A stretch of 64,000 bases of DNA from Aquabacter sp965279295. GTDB lineage: Bacteria > Pseudomonadota > Alphaproteobacteria > Rhizobiales > Xanthobacteraceae. The DNA is taken from NCBI GenBank assembly GCA_965279295.1, contig CBDIHQ010000017.1; one strand, written 5' to 3'. Position numbers and translations under genes: made by a program. A model generated the notes under the pieces. It saw only the letters and a list, made by a program, of their open reading frames with translations, had not been told where the DNA came from and searched no databases. This document shows, in pieces, positions 25,281 to 35,505 of the stretch; position 1 is the stretch's first letter, and the number at the start of each line of letters is the position of its first letter.

Positions 25281-25918
25281 CGGTGACCAGCCCTCCGATG
25301 CTCTCCGAACTTGAACTGGACGCCCTCACCGAACTGGTGAACATCGGCGTCAGTCGCGCGGCTCTCAGCTTGCGTGAAATGGTTGGCGAGCAAGTCCTCC
25401 TGTCTGTCCCCACACTTGCCATCGTTAGCGCGGCGCGCGCCGTGGAAATCCTCAAGGAGCGGGAGGACAAGAACCTCGTCGCCGTCCATCAGGCCTTCGA
25501 GGGAGACATCCAGGGTCGCGCGATGCTGATTTTCCCCGAGGTGAAAAGCCTTGAGCTGGTCCGTGCGGTGACCGGCGGCGAATTGCCTTTGGAAGACATT
25601 ATCGAGCTTGAACAAGAAGCGCTGGCCGAAACCGGCAATATCATTCTCAATAGCTGCCTCGCCACGATCGCCAACATGCTACAGCGAAGCCTCAAGATGT
25701 CGCTGCCCGAGATCATGCGGGGACAAGGCTCTGATTTTTTTAATCTAACTCCGGTTTCTGCTGCTGACGATATCGTAATGTTCCTTTACATAGATTTTTC
25801 AGTTCGCGAGCGGGACATTCGGGGCTATATTGCTATGCTCATGGACATGCCCTCTTTGGCGGCCCTGAAAGAGCTGCTGGGTGAATTCATTGAGCGAACA
25901 ATCGGCGCGGCCAGCTGA
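25277..25918 (+). CDS. CheC-type CheY-P phosphatase
   Basis: A 213-residue protein with two copies of the CheC/CheX active-site pattern. The first reads DALTELVN and is followed exactly 22 residues later by Pro. The second reads EALAETGN and again has Pro after 22 residues. Each places the Glu and Asn used to dephosphorylate CheY-P. Two active helices and the length fit CheC rather than CheX. It overlaps the preceding cheY by an ATGA. The operon lacks CheD and CheZ, so this is the only visible route for fast signal removal. Confidence 0.88.
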   Translation: MTVTSPPMLSELELDALTELVNIGVSRAALSLREMVGEQVLLSVPTLAIVSAARAVEILKEREDKNLVAVHQAFEGDIQGRAMLIFPEVKSLELVRAVTGGELPLEDIIELEQEALAETGNIILNSCLATIANMLQRSLKMSLPEIMRGQGSDFFNLTPVSAADDIVMFLYIDFSVRERDIRGYIAMLMDMPSLAALKELLGEFIERTIGAAS

Positions 25919-25922
25919 GACC

Positions 25923-28249
25923 ATGTCCCTATCGGAAGGCCCTTTTTGGGTCGCTGTTGTTGACGCGCAAGACACCGGCCTTATCGTTCTGAATTCTTCT
26001 CGGCACGTTGTTGCCTGGAATGCTTGGCTTGCGGCCGCGAGCGGTATCCCGGCCGAGCAAATCCTCGGCAAGCGCCTCGAAGAGGTCTTTCCCGGAAAGG
26101 ATTTGCGCTGGCTGTCCTCCGCCGCCACGCAGGCGTTTGATGCCGGCACGTCGACCTTCCTCACTCAAAGCCTGCATCCTCGGCTGCTTCCGCTGCACAC
26201 GCGCGCGGGAGCGGAGCTTTTTCACAATGTGACCGTGCGCCCGGTGGGCGATAGGCCCTATGCTTGGTGCCTGATACAGGTCGCCGATATCACCGCGGCG
26301 GTGCTTCGCGAGCGCGTTCTCCGCGAACGCCAGAACGCGCGCTACGACGCGGTGATGGACAGCTCATCCGACACGATCCTCACGCTCAATGTCGAAGGTG
26401 TCATCCAGTTCGCCAACCCTGCCGCGACTAAGCTGGGTTACGCGCCGCTGGAATTGGTCAATCAGCACATCGACGTGCTTCTTCACAGCCGGGAGGGATG
26501 GGCCGAGGCTTGGACCACCGTCCTGGCCCAGGGGACTTTTCACCGTCCTCTGGACGTGGTGGTCCGGCGCAAGGATGGTTCCTCCAGTTACATGGAGGCG
26601 ACCGCTTCAAAATGGCTCAGCAATTCCCGCGTCTTCGTCACGGCGATCCTGAGAGACGTGAACGAGCGACGGGCCGCTGAGGACGCCCTCTGGGGTCTCA
26701 ATCAGACGCTTGAGCGGCGCGTCGCGGAGCGAACCGCCGACCGCGACCGCATGTGGCGCCTGTCCGCCGACGTCATGCTTGTCACTCAGTTGGATGGCAC
26801 CATCAATGCCGTCAATCCGGCCCTGAGTTCGCTTTTCGGGGTACACGAAGATCGTCTTGTGGGAGCCAATGTCGCGGAGTTCGTCGCGCAGGAGGATCGC
26901 CAGGTCCTTCAGGATGTGCTCCATTCATTTTCGCAGTCCTCGTTGCCCCGTGTGTTTGAACTTTGCATCCACACCCGTGACAACGGCTTCCGGAAAATTG
27001 CCTGGAGCGCCGCCACCGCCGATGGTCTGCTCCAGGCGGTGGGCCGGGATGTCACGGCGGAACGTGAAGCCCAGCAGGCCCTGAAGAAGGCCGAGGAAAA
27101 TCTGCGCCAGTCCCAGAAGATGGAGGCCATCGGCCAATTGACCGGCGGCATCGCGCACGATTTCAACAATCTTCTGACAGGCATCATCGGCGCGATGGAT
27201 CTCATCAAGCGCCGCATCAAGGCCAAACAGTACGACGACCTGCACCGCTTCATGGATGCGGCCTCGGCCTCTGCCAACCGGGCGGCCGCGCTCACCCACC
27301 GGCTTCTGGCGTTTGCCCGACGTCAACCGCTCGCCCCCAGGGCGGTCAATGCCAATGACCTCATCATCGGCTTGAAGGAATTGATGACGCGCTCGCTCGG
27401 CGAGCAGGCCAGGCTTGAGACCGATCTCGCAGCGGATCTATGGCCGACCTTGACCGACGCCAACCAGTTGGAGAACGCGCTTCTCAATCTGGCGATCAAC
27501 GCGCGCGATGCGATGCCGTCCGGTGGGGCGCTGACGATCTCGACCAGGAATGAGACGGTCAAAACAATCGACGCGGATGGCGAAGATGCGCTTCAGCCGG
27601 GCGAATATACTCTGATCCAGGTTCAGGACACCGGCGTTGGAATGGAGCCCGATATCCTCCAGAAGGTCTTCGAGCCGTTTTTTCACCACCAAGCCCATAG
27701 GGGCAGGGGACCGGCCTCGGCCTGTCGATGATCTACGGCTTCGCCAAACAGTCCCGCGGCCATGTGCGGATCGAGAGCACGCCCGGTGTCGGTACCGCCG
27801 TCATTCTCTATCTCCCGCGCTATACCGGCGACATCGTAAGCGAAGCGGCTGGCATCCGGGGAGACATGCCTAAGGGCTCCGGCGAGACCGTTCTGCTCGT
27901 CGAGGGACGATGTCGCGGTGCGCATGCTGATCGGCGAGGTGCTCAGGGATCTTGGCTATGGCTGCGTCGAGGTTGGCGACGGCCAGGCGGCGCTGCCCAT
28001 TCTCGCCTCCGATATCCACCTGGACCTGCTGATCACCGATGTCGGTTTTGCCAGGCATGAACGGCCGGCAAACTGGCGGTTGAGGCGCGCGAGCGGCGGG
28101 CCGGGTTTGAAAGTCCTGTTTGTGACGGGGTATGCGGAACGGGCCCTTTGAAGAGGCCAAGTTCCTGGATCCGGGCATGGAGATGGTGTCGAAGCCGTTC
28201 ACAGCTCGACGCCCTCGCGCTGAAGATCAACCAGATCATCGCTTCCTGA
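25923..28249 (+). pseudogene. PAS-PAS-PAS hybrid histidine kinase with receiver, frame disrupted as sequenced
   Basis: A soluble sensor kinase. Three PAS domains start near residues 10, 140 and 275. The HisKA box is QLTGGIAHDFNNLLTG, and the ATPase N box is NLAINARDAMPSGG with DTGVGM. The frame then breaks at the F box (FEPFF), and the rest of the ATPase (TGLGLSMIYGFAKQS) and a receiver domain (ETVLLVE, then MLIGEVLRDLGYG, then DLLITDVG) continue in other frames. I count eight +1 steps, near 27678-27683, 27700-27703, 27904-27906, 28046-28049, 28070-28072, 28098-28100, 28144-28149 and 28201. Removing them restores one chain ending at the TGA at 28247. As read literally, the ORF stops at 27731. 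A GTG at 25881 is an alternative start. The likely cause is sequencing error. Confidence 0.8.
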
Positions 28250-28284
28250 ACCGAGGCCTTGCGAAAAGCCTCTGGTCCCCGCTC

Positions 28285-31075
28285 TCACGCGCGAAGGCGA
28301 CGGGGCGGCTCCTCCTCGTCGAACGTGCCCTCGAATACCGTGATCAGCGCCCGGCGGATGGCCGACTGACGCGCCGCGCCCGTGATCTTCGCGCCCATCA
28401 GATCGGTGACATAGAAACACGTCCACCGCCCGCTCGCCGAAGGTCGCGACATGCGCTGAGGCGATGTTGAGGTTGAGGCGCGACAGGGTGGTGGTCAGCT
28501 CGAACAGCAGGCCGGGACGATCGAGGCCGGAGACTTCCACCACCGTGTGGCGGTTTGACCAGGAATTGTTGACCGTGACCTCCGGCTCCACCGAGAAGGT
28601 GCGCCGGCCTTTTGGCTGCTTGCGGGCGATCACCTCGGGCAGGCGCACGTCGCCGACGAGCGCATGCTCGATGGCATCGCAGACTTTCTGCGCCCGGCGC
28701 TCCTCATCGTCGTCGCGGTCGAACGCGCGGCGCAGCGCGATGGTGTCGAGCGCGAGGCCGTCCGTGGTCGTGGAGATCTGGGCATCGACGATGTTCGCCC
28801 CGGTCGCTGCGCAGGCGCCGGCGATCACCGAGAGCAGCTTGGGATGGTCGGTGGCCAGAACCGTCACTTCAGTGATGCCGCGCCCACCTTCCATGTCGGC
28901 GCGGGTGGCGAGGGTCCGTCCCTCCGCCTCCACCTTGGCGATGAAGCGGGCATGGCGCAGCTTGGTGTCGAGATCGACCCGCAGCCAATAGGGCGGATAG
29001 TGGCGGGCGGCATAGGCGGCGAAATCCGCGTCCGACCAGTTGGCGAGCGCGTGGCGCAACTGGGCCTGCGAGACCTGCACGCGCTTGCCCCGGTCCACCT
29101 CGGAGAAGCCGCCGGTCAGCACCGGCTCGGTCTCGTAATAGAGGGTCTTGAGAAGTTGGGCCTTCCAGCCGTTCCACACCCCTGGCCCAACTGCCCGGAT
29201 ATCGGCGGTGGTGACGATGGTGAGCAGCTTCATGCGGTCGAGATTTTGCACCACAGCGGCGAAATTCTCGATGGTCTTTCGGTCGGAGAGGTCGCGCGAC
29301 TGGGCGACCGTGGACATGGTGAGGTGCTGTTCTACCAGCCAGGACACCGTCTCGGTCTCGATCGGGGTCAAGCCGAAGCGCGGGCACAGCTTCCGCGCGA
29401 TCTTGGCGCCGGCGATGGAATGGTCCTCGGGGCGGCCTTTGGCGATGTCGTGCAGGAACATCGTCACATAGAGCAGATTGCGCTGCTTGATGGTGTTGCC
29501 CATCAACTCGTTGGCGAGGCCGTTCTCGGGATTGGTCTTGCGCTCGAATTCGGTCAGCATACCGATGCAGCGCAGCAGATGCTCGTCCACCGTGTAGTGG
29601 TGGTACATATTGAACTGCATCATCGCCACGACCCGGCCGAACTCCGGCACGAAGCGGCCCAGCACGCCCACCTCGTTCATGCGCCGCAGCACGATTTCCG
29701 GGGAGTTGCGTGAGCACAGGATGTCCATGAACAGCCGGTTCGCCTCGGGGTCTTCCCGAAGCTTGCCGTCGATCAGTCCCAGAGAGCGCGCGGCGAGCCG
29801 CATGGCGTCCGGGTGGAACGCGAGGTTGCGCTTGTCCGCGATGTGGAACATGCGGATCAGGTTGATCGGCGCGCGTGCGAAAGCCTCGTCGTCCGCCACG
29901 TTCAGGCGGTCATGGTCGATGATGAAGTCCGGGCTGTCCTTGAGGCGGGTGCGGGCCGAGCCCTTGCGCAGGCGCTCCACCATTCCCTTCAAGCCCGGAA
30001 CCGGCTTGTCGTGGCGGGCTTCGAGCGCGGCGGACAGAATGGCGGTGAGGTCGCCCACGTCCTTCGCCACCAGGAAGTAATGCTTCATGAAGCGTTCGAC
30101 GTCACGCTGGCCGGGATGCTCGGTGTAGCCGAGGCGCTCGGCCATCTCACGCTGCACGTCGAAGGAGAGGCGCTCCTCGGGCCGCTTGGCGAGGAAATGC
30201 AGGTGGCAGCGCACCGACCAGAGGAAATCCTCGCAGCGGGTGAACAGGCGCACCTCGTCGCGGGTGAACACGCCCTTCGCCACCAGTTCGCCTGTGGAGC
30301 GGACCCGGTAGACGTATTTGGCGATCCAGAACAAGGTGTGCAGGTCGCGCAGGCCGCCCTTGCCGTCCTTCACGTTCGGCTCGACGAGATAGCGCGACTG
30401 ACCGGCCTTGCGCAGGCGCTCCTCCCGCTCGGCCATCTTGGCGGCGACGAACTCGGCGGCGGTGCCTTCCACCACTTCCTTGTCGAAGCGGTGCTCCAGA
30501 TCCTCGAACAATTCCTTCTCGCCCACCACGAAGCGGGCTTCCAAAATCGAGGTGCGGATTGTGATGTCGGCGCGCGCCTGCCGCACGCATTCGTCCACCG
30601 AGCGGGTGGCATGGCCGACCTTCAGCCCGATGTCCCACAGCATGTAGAGAATGGCTTCGGCGACACTCTCGCCCCATGCGGTCTGCTTGTAGGGGAGAAC
30701 GAACAATATGTCGGTGTCCGAGCCCGGCGCCATCATTCCGCGCCCATAGCCGCCCACCGCCGCGATCGCCATGCGTTCGGCGCGGGACGGCTTCTCCACG
30801 GGATAGAGGATGGTGGTGGCCACCTCGTGGGTGGCGCAGATGATCGCGTCCTGGAAGATCGAGAGGCGCTGAGAGCAGCAGCGCCCGCACCCTTCCTCCA
30901 GCAGCAGCCGCTCCGCCTCGGCGTGGCACAGCGCGAGTTCCTGCTTCATGTAGGCGACGACGGCACGCTTCAGTTCGCTCTCGCGCCCGGCGTGCGCTTT
31001 GGCGATCTCCATGACCTCGGTCTTGAAACGGGCGCCGAGGAAGGGCTCGGAGATGGTACGGGGAAGCCGAGGCAT
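28285..31075 (-). CDS. glnD: Bifunctional uridylyltransferase/uridylyl-removing enzyme GlnD (one +1 frameshift near the 3' end)
   Basis: GlnD uridylylates and deuridylylates PII proteins in response to glutamine. Domains in order: nucleotidyltransferase (GGYGRGMMAPGSDTDILFV, about residue 110), HD hydrolase (FLHDIAKGRPEDHS), and two C-terminal ACT domains (EVTVLATDHPKLLSVIAGA and VVEVSGLDRPGLLFELTTT). As written, the frame leaves the family sequence after ERAVDVF, at an A run at 28415-28417 (T run on the coding strand), and ends at 28199. Dropping one base gives YVTDLMGAKITGAARQSAIR and a stop at 28285, about 929 residues, normal for the family. The gene is convergent with the kinase gene and divergent from the penicillin-binding protein. 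Confidence 0.93.
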
Positions 31076-31333
31076 GCGTCGCTACGCTCTTGGAGTGTTC
31101 GCCACTCAGGAAAGGGTTTTGCCCGGTGCGAAACCGAGACTTTCGCTTTATCGCAATCGTGTGACAAGGTCACGGCGCGCTGCGGCGTAAAATCGGACTC
31201 GGCCTTGTGCGCCACACCCGGCCCGCAAACGCACCCTTCCGGCCAGGAACCCCTCTCCCGCCGTTAACTGCCCCTTAAATGGCCGCATTCAAAGGTCTTT
31301 CAGGTCTGCTCGAAACAGGCGGGCGGAATATTC

Positions 31334-33686
31334 ATGGCGAGACGGAACGGGGAGGGCGAACGACGCGAGCCGGTGCTAGGGCGCCCGCAGACGCCGTTCG
31401 ACATTCGCCTCGATGCCGCCGACCGCTCCGCTCCGCCGCGCGAGGAGGATCGGCCAAAGCGCCGTGTGCGCCCGCAGCAACCCTCCCACGGGTTTGACGA
31501 GCCCGAGATGGAGGAGGTCGTCGAACGTCGCGTCCCGTCCGGCCGCGCGCGAACCGAAAAGGCGGCGCCGTCCAGGCTCAGCGCCGCGAGATATGAGGAG
31601 GAGCTGGCGACGCCCAAACAGGTTGCGCCAAAGCGGGGCCCCCGCCAAGCCTGCCGCCAAACCCGCACCCCCCAAGGCGGCTCCGCCGAGGCGAGGCAGG
31701 GCCGAGCCCGCACGCAGGCGACGGGGCGGGGGCGGCTCGCTGATTTTCGGCTTGGTGAAATGGCTGATGATATTCGCCGTGTGGGGCGGCATCGCCGCTG
31801 CCGGGCTGGTCGTCTACGAGGCCTCCAAGCTGCCGCCCATGCAGACGCTGATGATCCCGAAGCGTCCGCCGACCATCATGATCCAGGCGGAGGATGGAAA
31901 GGTCCTGGCGACGCGGGGCGACATGGGCGGCGCCGCCGTGCCGCTGAAGCAGCTTCCCACCTATCTGCCCAACGCCTTCATTGCCATTGAGGATCGGCGC
32001 TTCTACGAGCATTTCGGTCTCGATCCGGTGGGCCTTGGCCGCGCGGTGGCGGCAAATATCGTCTCCCGGCGGGTCCGGCAGGGCGGCTCGACGCTCACCC
32101 AGCAGCTTGCCAAGAACCTGTTCCTGACCCAGGAGCGGACCTTCTCCCGCAAGATCCAGGAGGTGATCCTGGCGTTGTGGCTGGAGCAGAAATTCTCTAA
32201 GGCCGAGATCCTCGATCTCTATATGAACCGGGTCTATTTCGGCTCCGGTGCCTATGGGGTGGAGGCCGCGGCGCAGCGCTATTTCGGCAAGTCGGCGCGC
32301 AATGTGACGCTTGCCGAAGCCGCCATGCTGGCAGGCATCGTCAATGCCCCCTCGCGCCTTGCGCCGACGCGGAACCTGAAAGCGGCGCAGGAGCGGGCGG
32401 CTTTGGTGCTCGCCTCCATGCGCGATCAGAAGCTGATTTCCCCCGACATGCAGGCGGCCGCGCTGTCCCGCCCTGCAACCGTAGCCCCGCCCACCGCGCC
32501 CGGCTCCATCGGCTATGTCGCGGACTGGGTGGTGGACCAGCTGGATTCCTACGTCGGCGAACTCTCCGGCGACGTCACCGTGCGTACCACCATCGACGCG
32601 TCGATGCAGGCGCAGGGGCAGGCGGCGCTCAGCGATACGCTGGCGAAGTCCGGCACCAAGTTCGGCGTGCAGCAGGGCGCGCTGGTGTCGCTCGACCCGG
32701 ACGGTTCCGTGCGGGCGCTGATCGGCGGCCGGTCCTATGAGGAGAGCCAGTATAATCGTGCCGTCACGGCGCGCCGCCAGCCCGGATCGGCCTTCAAACC
32801 CTTCATCTATCTCACCGCCCTGGAGCGCGGCCTGACCCCCGACACGGTGCGCGAGGACGGGCCGATCCAGCTCAAGGGTTGGCGACCGGAAAACGCCACC
32901 CACGACTATCGCGGGCCGGTCACGCTTCAGCAGGCGCTGGCCGCCTCGCTCAACACGGTCTCGGTACGCCTCGTGTTGGAGGTCGGGCCGAAGGCGGTGG
33001 TTTCAACCGCCCATCGCCTCGGCATCACCTCGCCGCTTGAGCCGAACGCCTCGATCGCGCTGGGCACATCGGAGGTGTCGGTGCTGGAACTCGCCTCCGC
33101 CTATGCGCCGTTCGCCAATGGCGGCATCGGCGTCATCCCCTATGTGATCGAGAGCGTGAAGGGCGCGGACGGCAAGATGCTCTATTCCCGTTCCACCTCC
33201 GGCCCGGGGCGCGTGATGGCTGCGGAATATGCCGGGATGATGAACCGGATGATGGAGGAAACCCTCATCACCGGCACCGCGCGTCGCGCCGACCTGCCGG
33301 GCTGGGAAGCCGCCGGGAAGACCGGCACGTCGCAGGATTATCGCGATGCCTGGTTCGTGGGCTACACCGCGCGCCTGGTGACGGCGGTGTGGCTCGGCAA
33401 TGATGATTCCTCGCCCACCAAGAAGGCGTCCGGCGCCAACCTGCCGGTGGAAATCTGGAGCCGCTTCATGAAGGCCGCGCTCCAGGGCGTGCCGGTGGCG
33501 GAACTGCCGGGCGGCGGGCGCTCGCCGGGCTTTGGGTTCGGCCAGCCCTTGCCTCCCGGCTCGCTGCCGGACGAGGCCCCGCCCGCCGTGGTGGGCAGCC
33601 TGCCGCCGCAGCAACGGCAGCAGCAGGAGGAGCCCATGACCCTCGACCGCTGGTTTGTGGACACGTTCCTCGGCGGGCGGCGCTGA
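31334..33686 (+). CDS. Class A penicillin-binding protein (PBP1A type), one +1 frameshift in the N-terminal tail
   Basis: A bifunctional peptidoglycan synthase: a basic cytoplasmic tail, one membrane helix (WLMIFAVWGGIAAAGLVVY), a glycosyltransferase domain (EDRRFYEHFG, QGGSTLTQQLAKNLFL) and a transpeptidase domain with GSAFKPF (SxxK), SLNT (SxN) and GKTGTSQDY (KTGT). The tail from ATG 31334 (MARRNGEGERREP) runs in one frame to about 31635 and the rest in another. Dropping one base from the G4C5 run at 31635-31643 joins them smoothly (APKRAPAKPAAKP). An alternative reading from 31413 gives an unlikely Arg-rich tail. Periplasmic domains, inner-membrane anchored. Confidence 0.9.
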
Positions 33687-33729
33687 ACCTTGTGATTCAC
33701 ACGCTCGGATCTTCGTCGCGCGTCCCTTT

Positions 33730-34731
33730 TCAGCGTGCCGGAAGGTATCCTGTGTCCGTGATGTCAGCGACATCCGCCAGCGTGACCGAGGCCTTGCGCG
33801 AGGCGTTGAAGAGGTCGATCACCACTTGGACGTCCTTCGGCGCCATGCGGGCGTCGCGCAGGAATTCGCTGGGCGGGCCGAACATATCCTCGCTCAGGTC
33901 GCGCACCGTCGCTGCATCCTGATCGGCGAATATCTTGCCCATATACGCTTCGAGCGCGGCGCGGTTCTCCGGTGCTGAGGTCCACGCCAGCGTCTGGGTC
34001 AGACATGCAGCGATGCGGCGGGCGGTGTCCGCGTTCGCCCGGAGCCAGGAGCGATGGGCGACAAGCACCACCGCCTGATATCCGCCGAGCGCGCCAATCA
34101 CCGTTCCCAGAGACGGATACCCCTGGCGCATGGCGAGGCGGGCGAAGGGCGCGCCCAGCAGGGTCGCGTCGAATTCACCGCGCAGCAGCTTCTCGTAGCG
34201 CAGATTGGTGGCGCCGGCGTAGACCACCTCATAGTCGCGGCCGCGCTCCAAGCCGTGGCGATGGAGAATTTCAAACAGCGCGCTGGCATAGCCGGTGTCG
34301 GTGTCAACGGCGATCCGCCGGCCTTTCAGATCGGCAATACCGGTAATGCCGGGCTTCGCCATCAGATGCAGGAAGCCGCGATGTACGCCGGCGAACGTCA
34401 CCAGTTCTTCCGCATTGGGCCGGCCGCTGCGCGCGCAGTCGATCAAATCGTCCAGCGACATGCCGATGACAGGGGCGGGACCCTCGAAGGCAAAGCGGTG
34501 GGCTTCGTCCGCGTCCTTTACGAAGGCGCGGGTGGGGACCCATGGTGCGGTCGCATCGGCCGCGCGCCGCAGATCCGCCACCGCAAACAGAGTTTCAGCG
34601 GCATCGCGGAACATGGCGATATCGGTGGTCGGGCCGGGGCTCTGCGCGGATGCTGTGGAATGGACCGCCCCCATCGCCCCGCCGACTGCCATCGCGAACA
34701 GGCCCGCGCTCATGTCCCGCCTTGAAATCAT
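33730..34731 (-). CDS. ABC-type substrate-binding protein, NMT1/SsuA-like
   Basis: A 333-residue secreted protein. The N-terminus ISRRDMSAGLFAMAVGGA is a Tat- or Sec-type signal with twin Arg. The mature part has the segments LKGRRIAVDTDTGYASALFE and YEKLLRGEFDATLLGAPF, typical of NMT1/THI5-like binding proteins for sulfonates, nitrate-like anions or thiamine precursors. ATG 34731 follows GGGGGA; an upstream in-frame start at 34758 has no such site. No permease or ATPase gene adjoins, so the transporter partner is not visible. Ligand unknown. Confidence 0.82.
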   Translation of the reverse strand: MISRRDMSAGLFAMAVGGAMGAVHSTASAQSPGPTTDIAMFRDAAETLFAVADLRRAADATAPWVPTRAFVKDADEAHRFAFEGPAPVIGMSLDDLIDCARSGRPNAEELVTFAGVHRGFLHLMAKPGITGIADLKGRRIAVDTDTGYASALFEILHRHGLERGRDYEVVYAGATNLRYEKLLRGEFDATLLGAPFARLAMRQGYPSLGTVIGALGGYQAVVLVAHRSWLRANADTARRIAACLTQTLAWTSAPENRAALEAYMGKIFADQDAATVRDLSEDMFGPPSEFLRDARMAPKDVQVVIDLFNASRKASVTLADVADITDTGYLPAR

Positions 34732-34786
34732 GCTGTCCCCCATTCCCAGGGCCATCATAAGAGGCCGAGAGCGCGGTGGGGAAGGC

Positions 34787-35491
34787 TTAAGGGTGCGGCC
34801 CGTGATCGCTTCGGACCGGCAGGAAGCTGCCGGCGATGGAGGGTATGTTTCCGCAGAAGGGCGGGCCGCCGGGTGCCGCGGTCTTCGGCGGGAGCAATTC
34901 CGCGCCGAGGCTTGCCCCGGCGCGCGTCAGGCGCACCGACCAGCCCTCATTCTCCCGCAGCGTCTGCGCATCGCCGCCAGCAACCAGCGTATCGCCTTGC
35001 AGCGTGGCCGCCGCCTCGAAGTCGCAGGTGGGCTGGCTCTGGGTGAGAGCGGTGGTTGAGATGGTCACCTGGTGGCCACTGGCGCCGGGCGCGATGGTGA
35101 TCTCACCCATCACATTGGCCCAAGCCCCATCCCAGCCGGGACGCGGCGAGACGACGATGGCTTCCAGCATCCGCGCGCGGTTGGTGAGGTCGCCCTTCAG
35201 ATCGTAATAGGGCGTGTCGTAGAAATCATCGCGCGCCGCCAGGAAATACCGCTGGTCGGTCTGGAGCGCCGCCTGCGCGGCCGGGTCCAGTCCGGCCATG
35301 GCCTTCTGGTAGGCGGTGGCGATGCGCAGATCGAGGGCGCCCAGCGTGGGGTTGGCGCAGATCGCATTTTCCGTGTCGCTGCGCGCGGCCTTGCAGTCGA
35401 AGGAAGGCTTGCTCTCCGGCGCAGCGTGCGCGGCGGACGCCAAAAGGCACAGCGCCGATGCGAGGGCCAAGGCCCAGCCGCGTTCGGTCAT
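34787..35491 (-). CDS. Secreted LprI-like (DUF1311) domain protein
   Basis: A 234-residue protein with a signal peptide (WALALASALCLLASAAHA) and then a short Cys-containing module, FDCKAARSDTENAICANP and LDLRIATAYQKAM, which is the lysozyme-inhibitor LprI/DUF1311 pattern. The C-terminal 120 residues (PRPGWDGAWANVMGEITIAP) form a separate beta-rich region that I do not recognise. It sits 14 bases downstream of hemA in the same direction and could be co-transcribed with it. A function in the periplasm, perhaps binding or inhibiting a wall hydrolase, is inference. Confidence 0.75.
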   Translation of the reverse strand: MTERGWALALASALCLLASAAHAAPESKPSFDCKAARSDTENAICANPTLGALDLRIATAYQKAMAGLDPAAQAALQTDQRYFLAARDDFYDTPYYDLKGDLTNRARMLEAIVVSPRPGWDGAWANVMGEITIAPGASGHQVTISTTALTQSQPTCDFEAAATLQGDTLVAGGDAQTLRENEGWSVRLTRAGASLGAELLPPKTAAPGGPPFCGNIPSIAGSFLPVRSDHGPHP

Positions 35492-35505
35492 GGCGGCGGT
35501 GCGCT

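Noticed and set aside
27678..28249. Programmed frameshifting in the PAS kinase gene
   Set aside because: Programmed events use one site with a slippery heptamer. Here there are eight separate +1 steps, and further ones occur in unrelated neighbouring genes.
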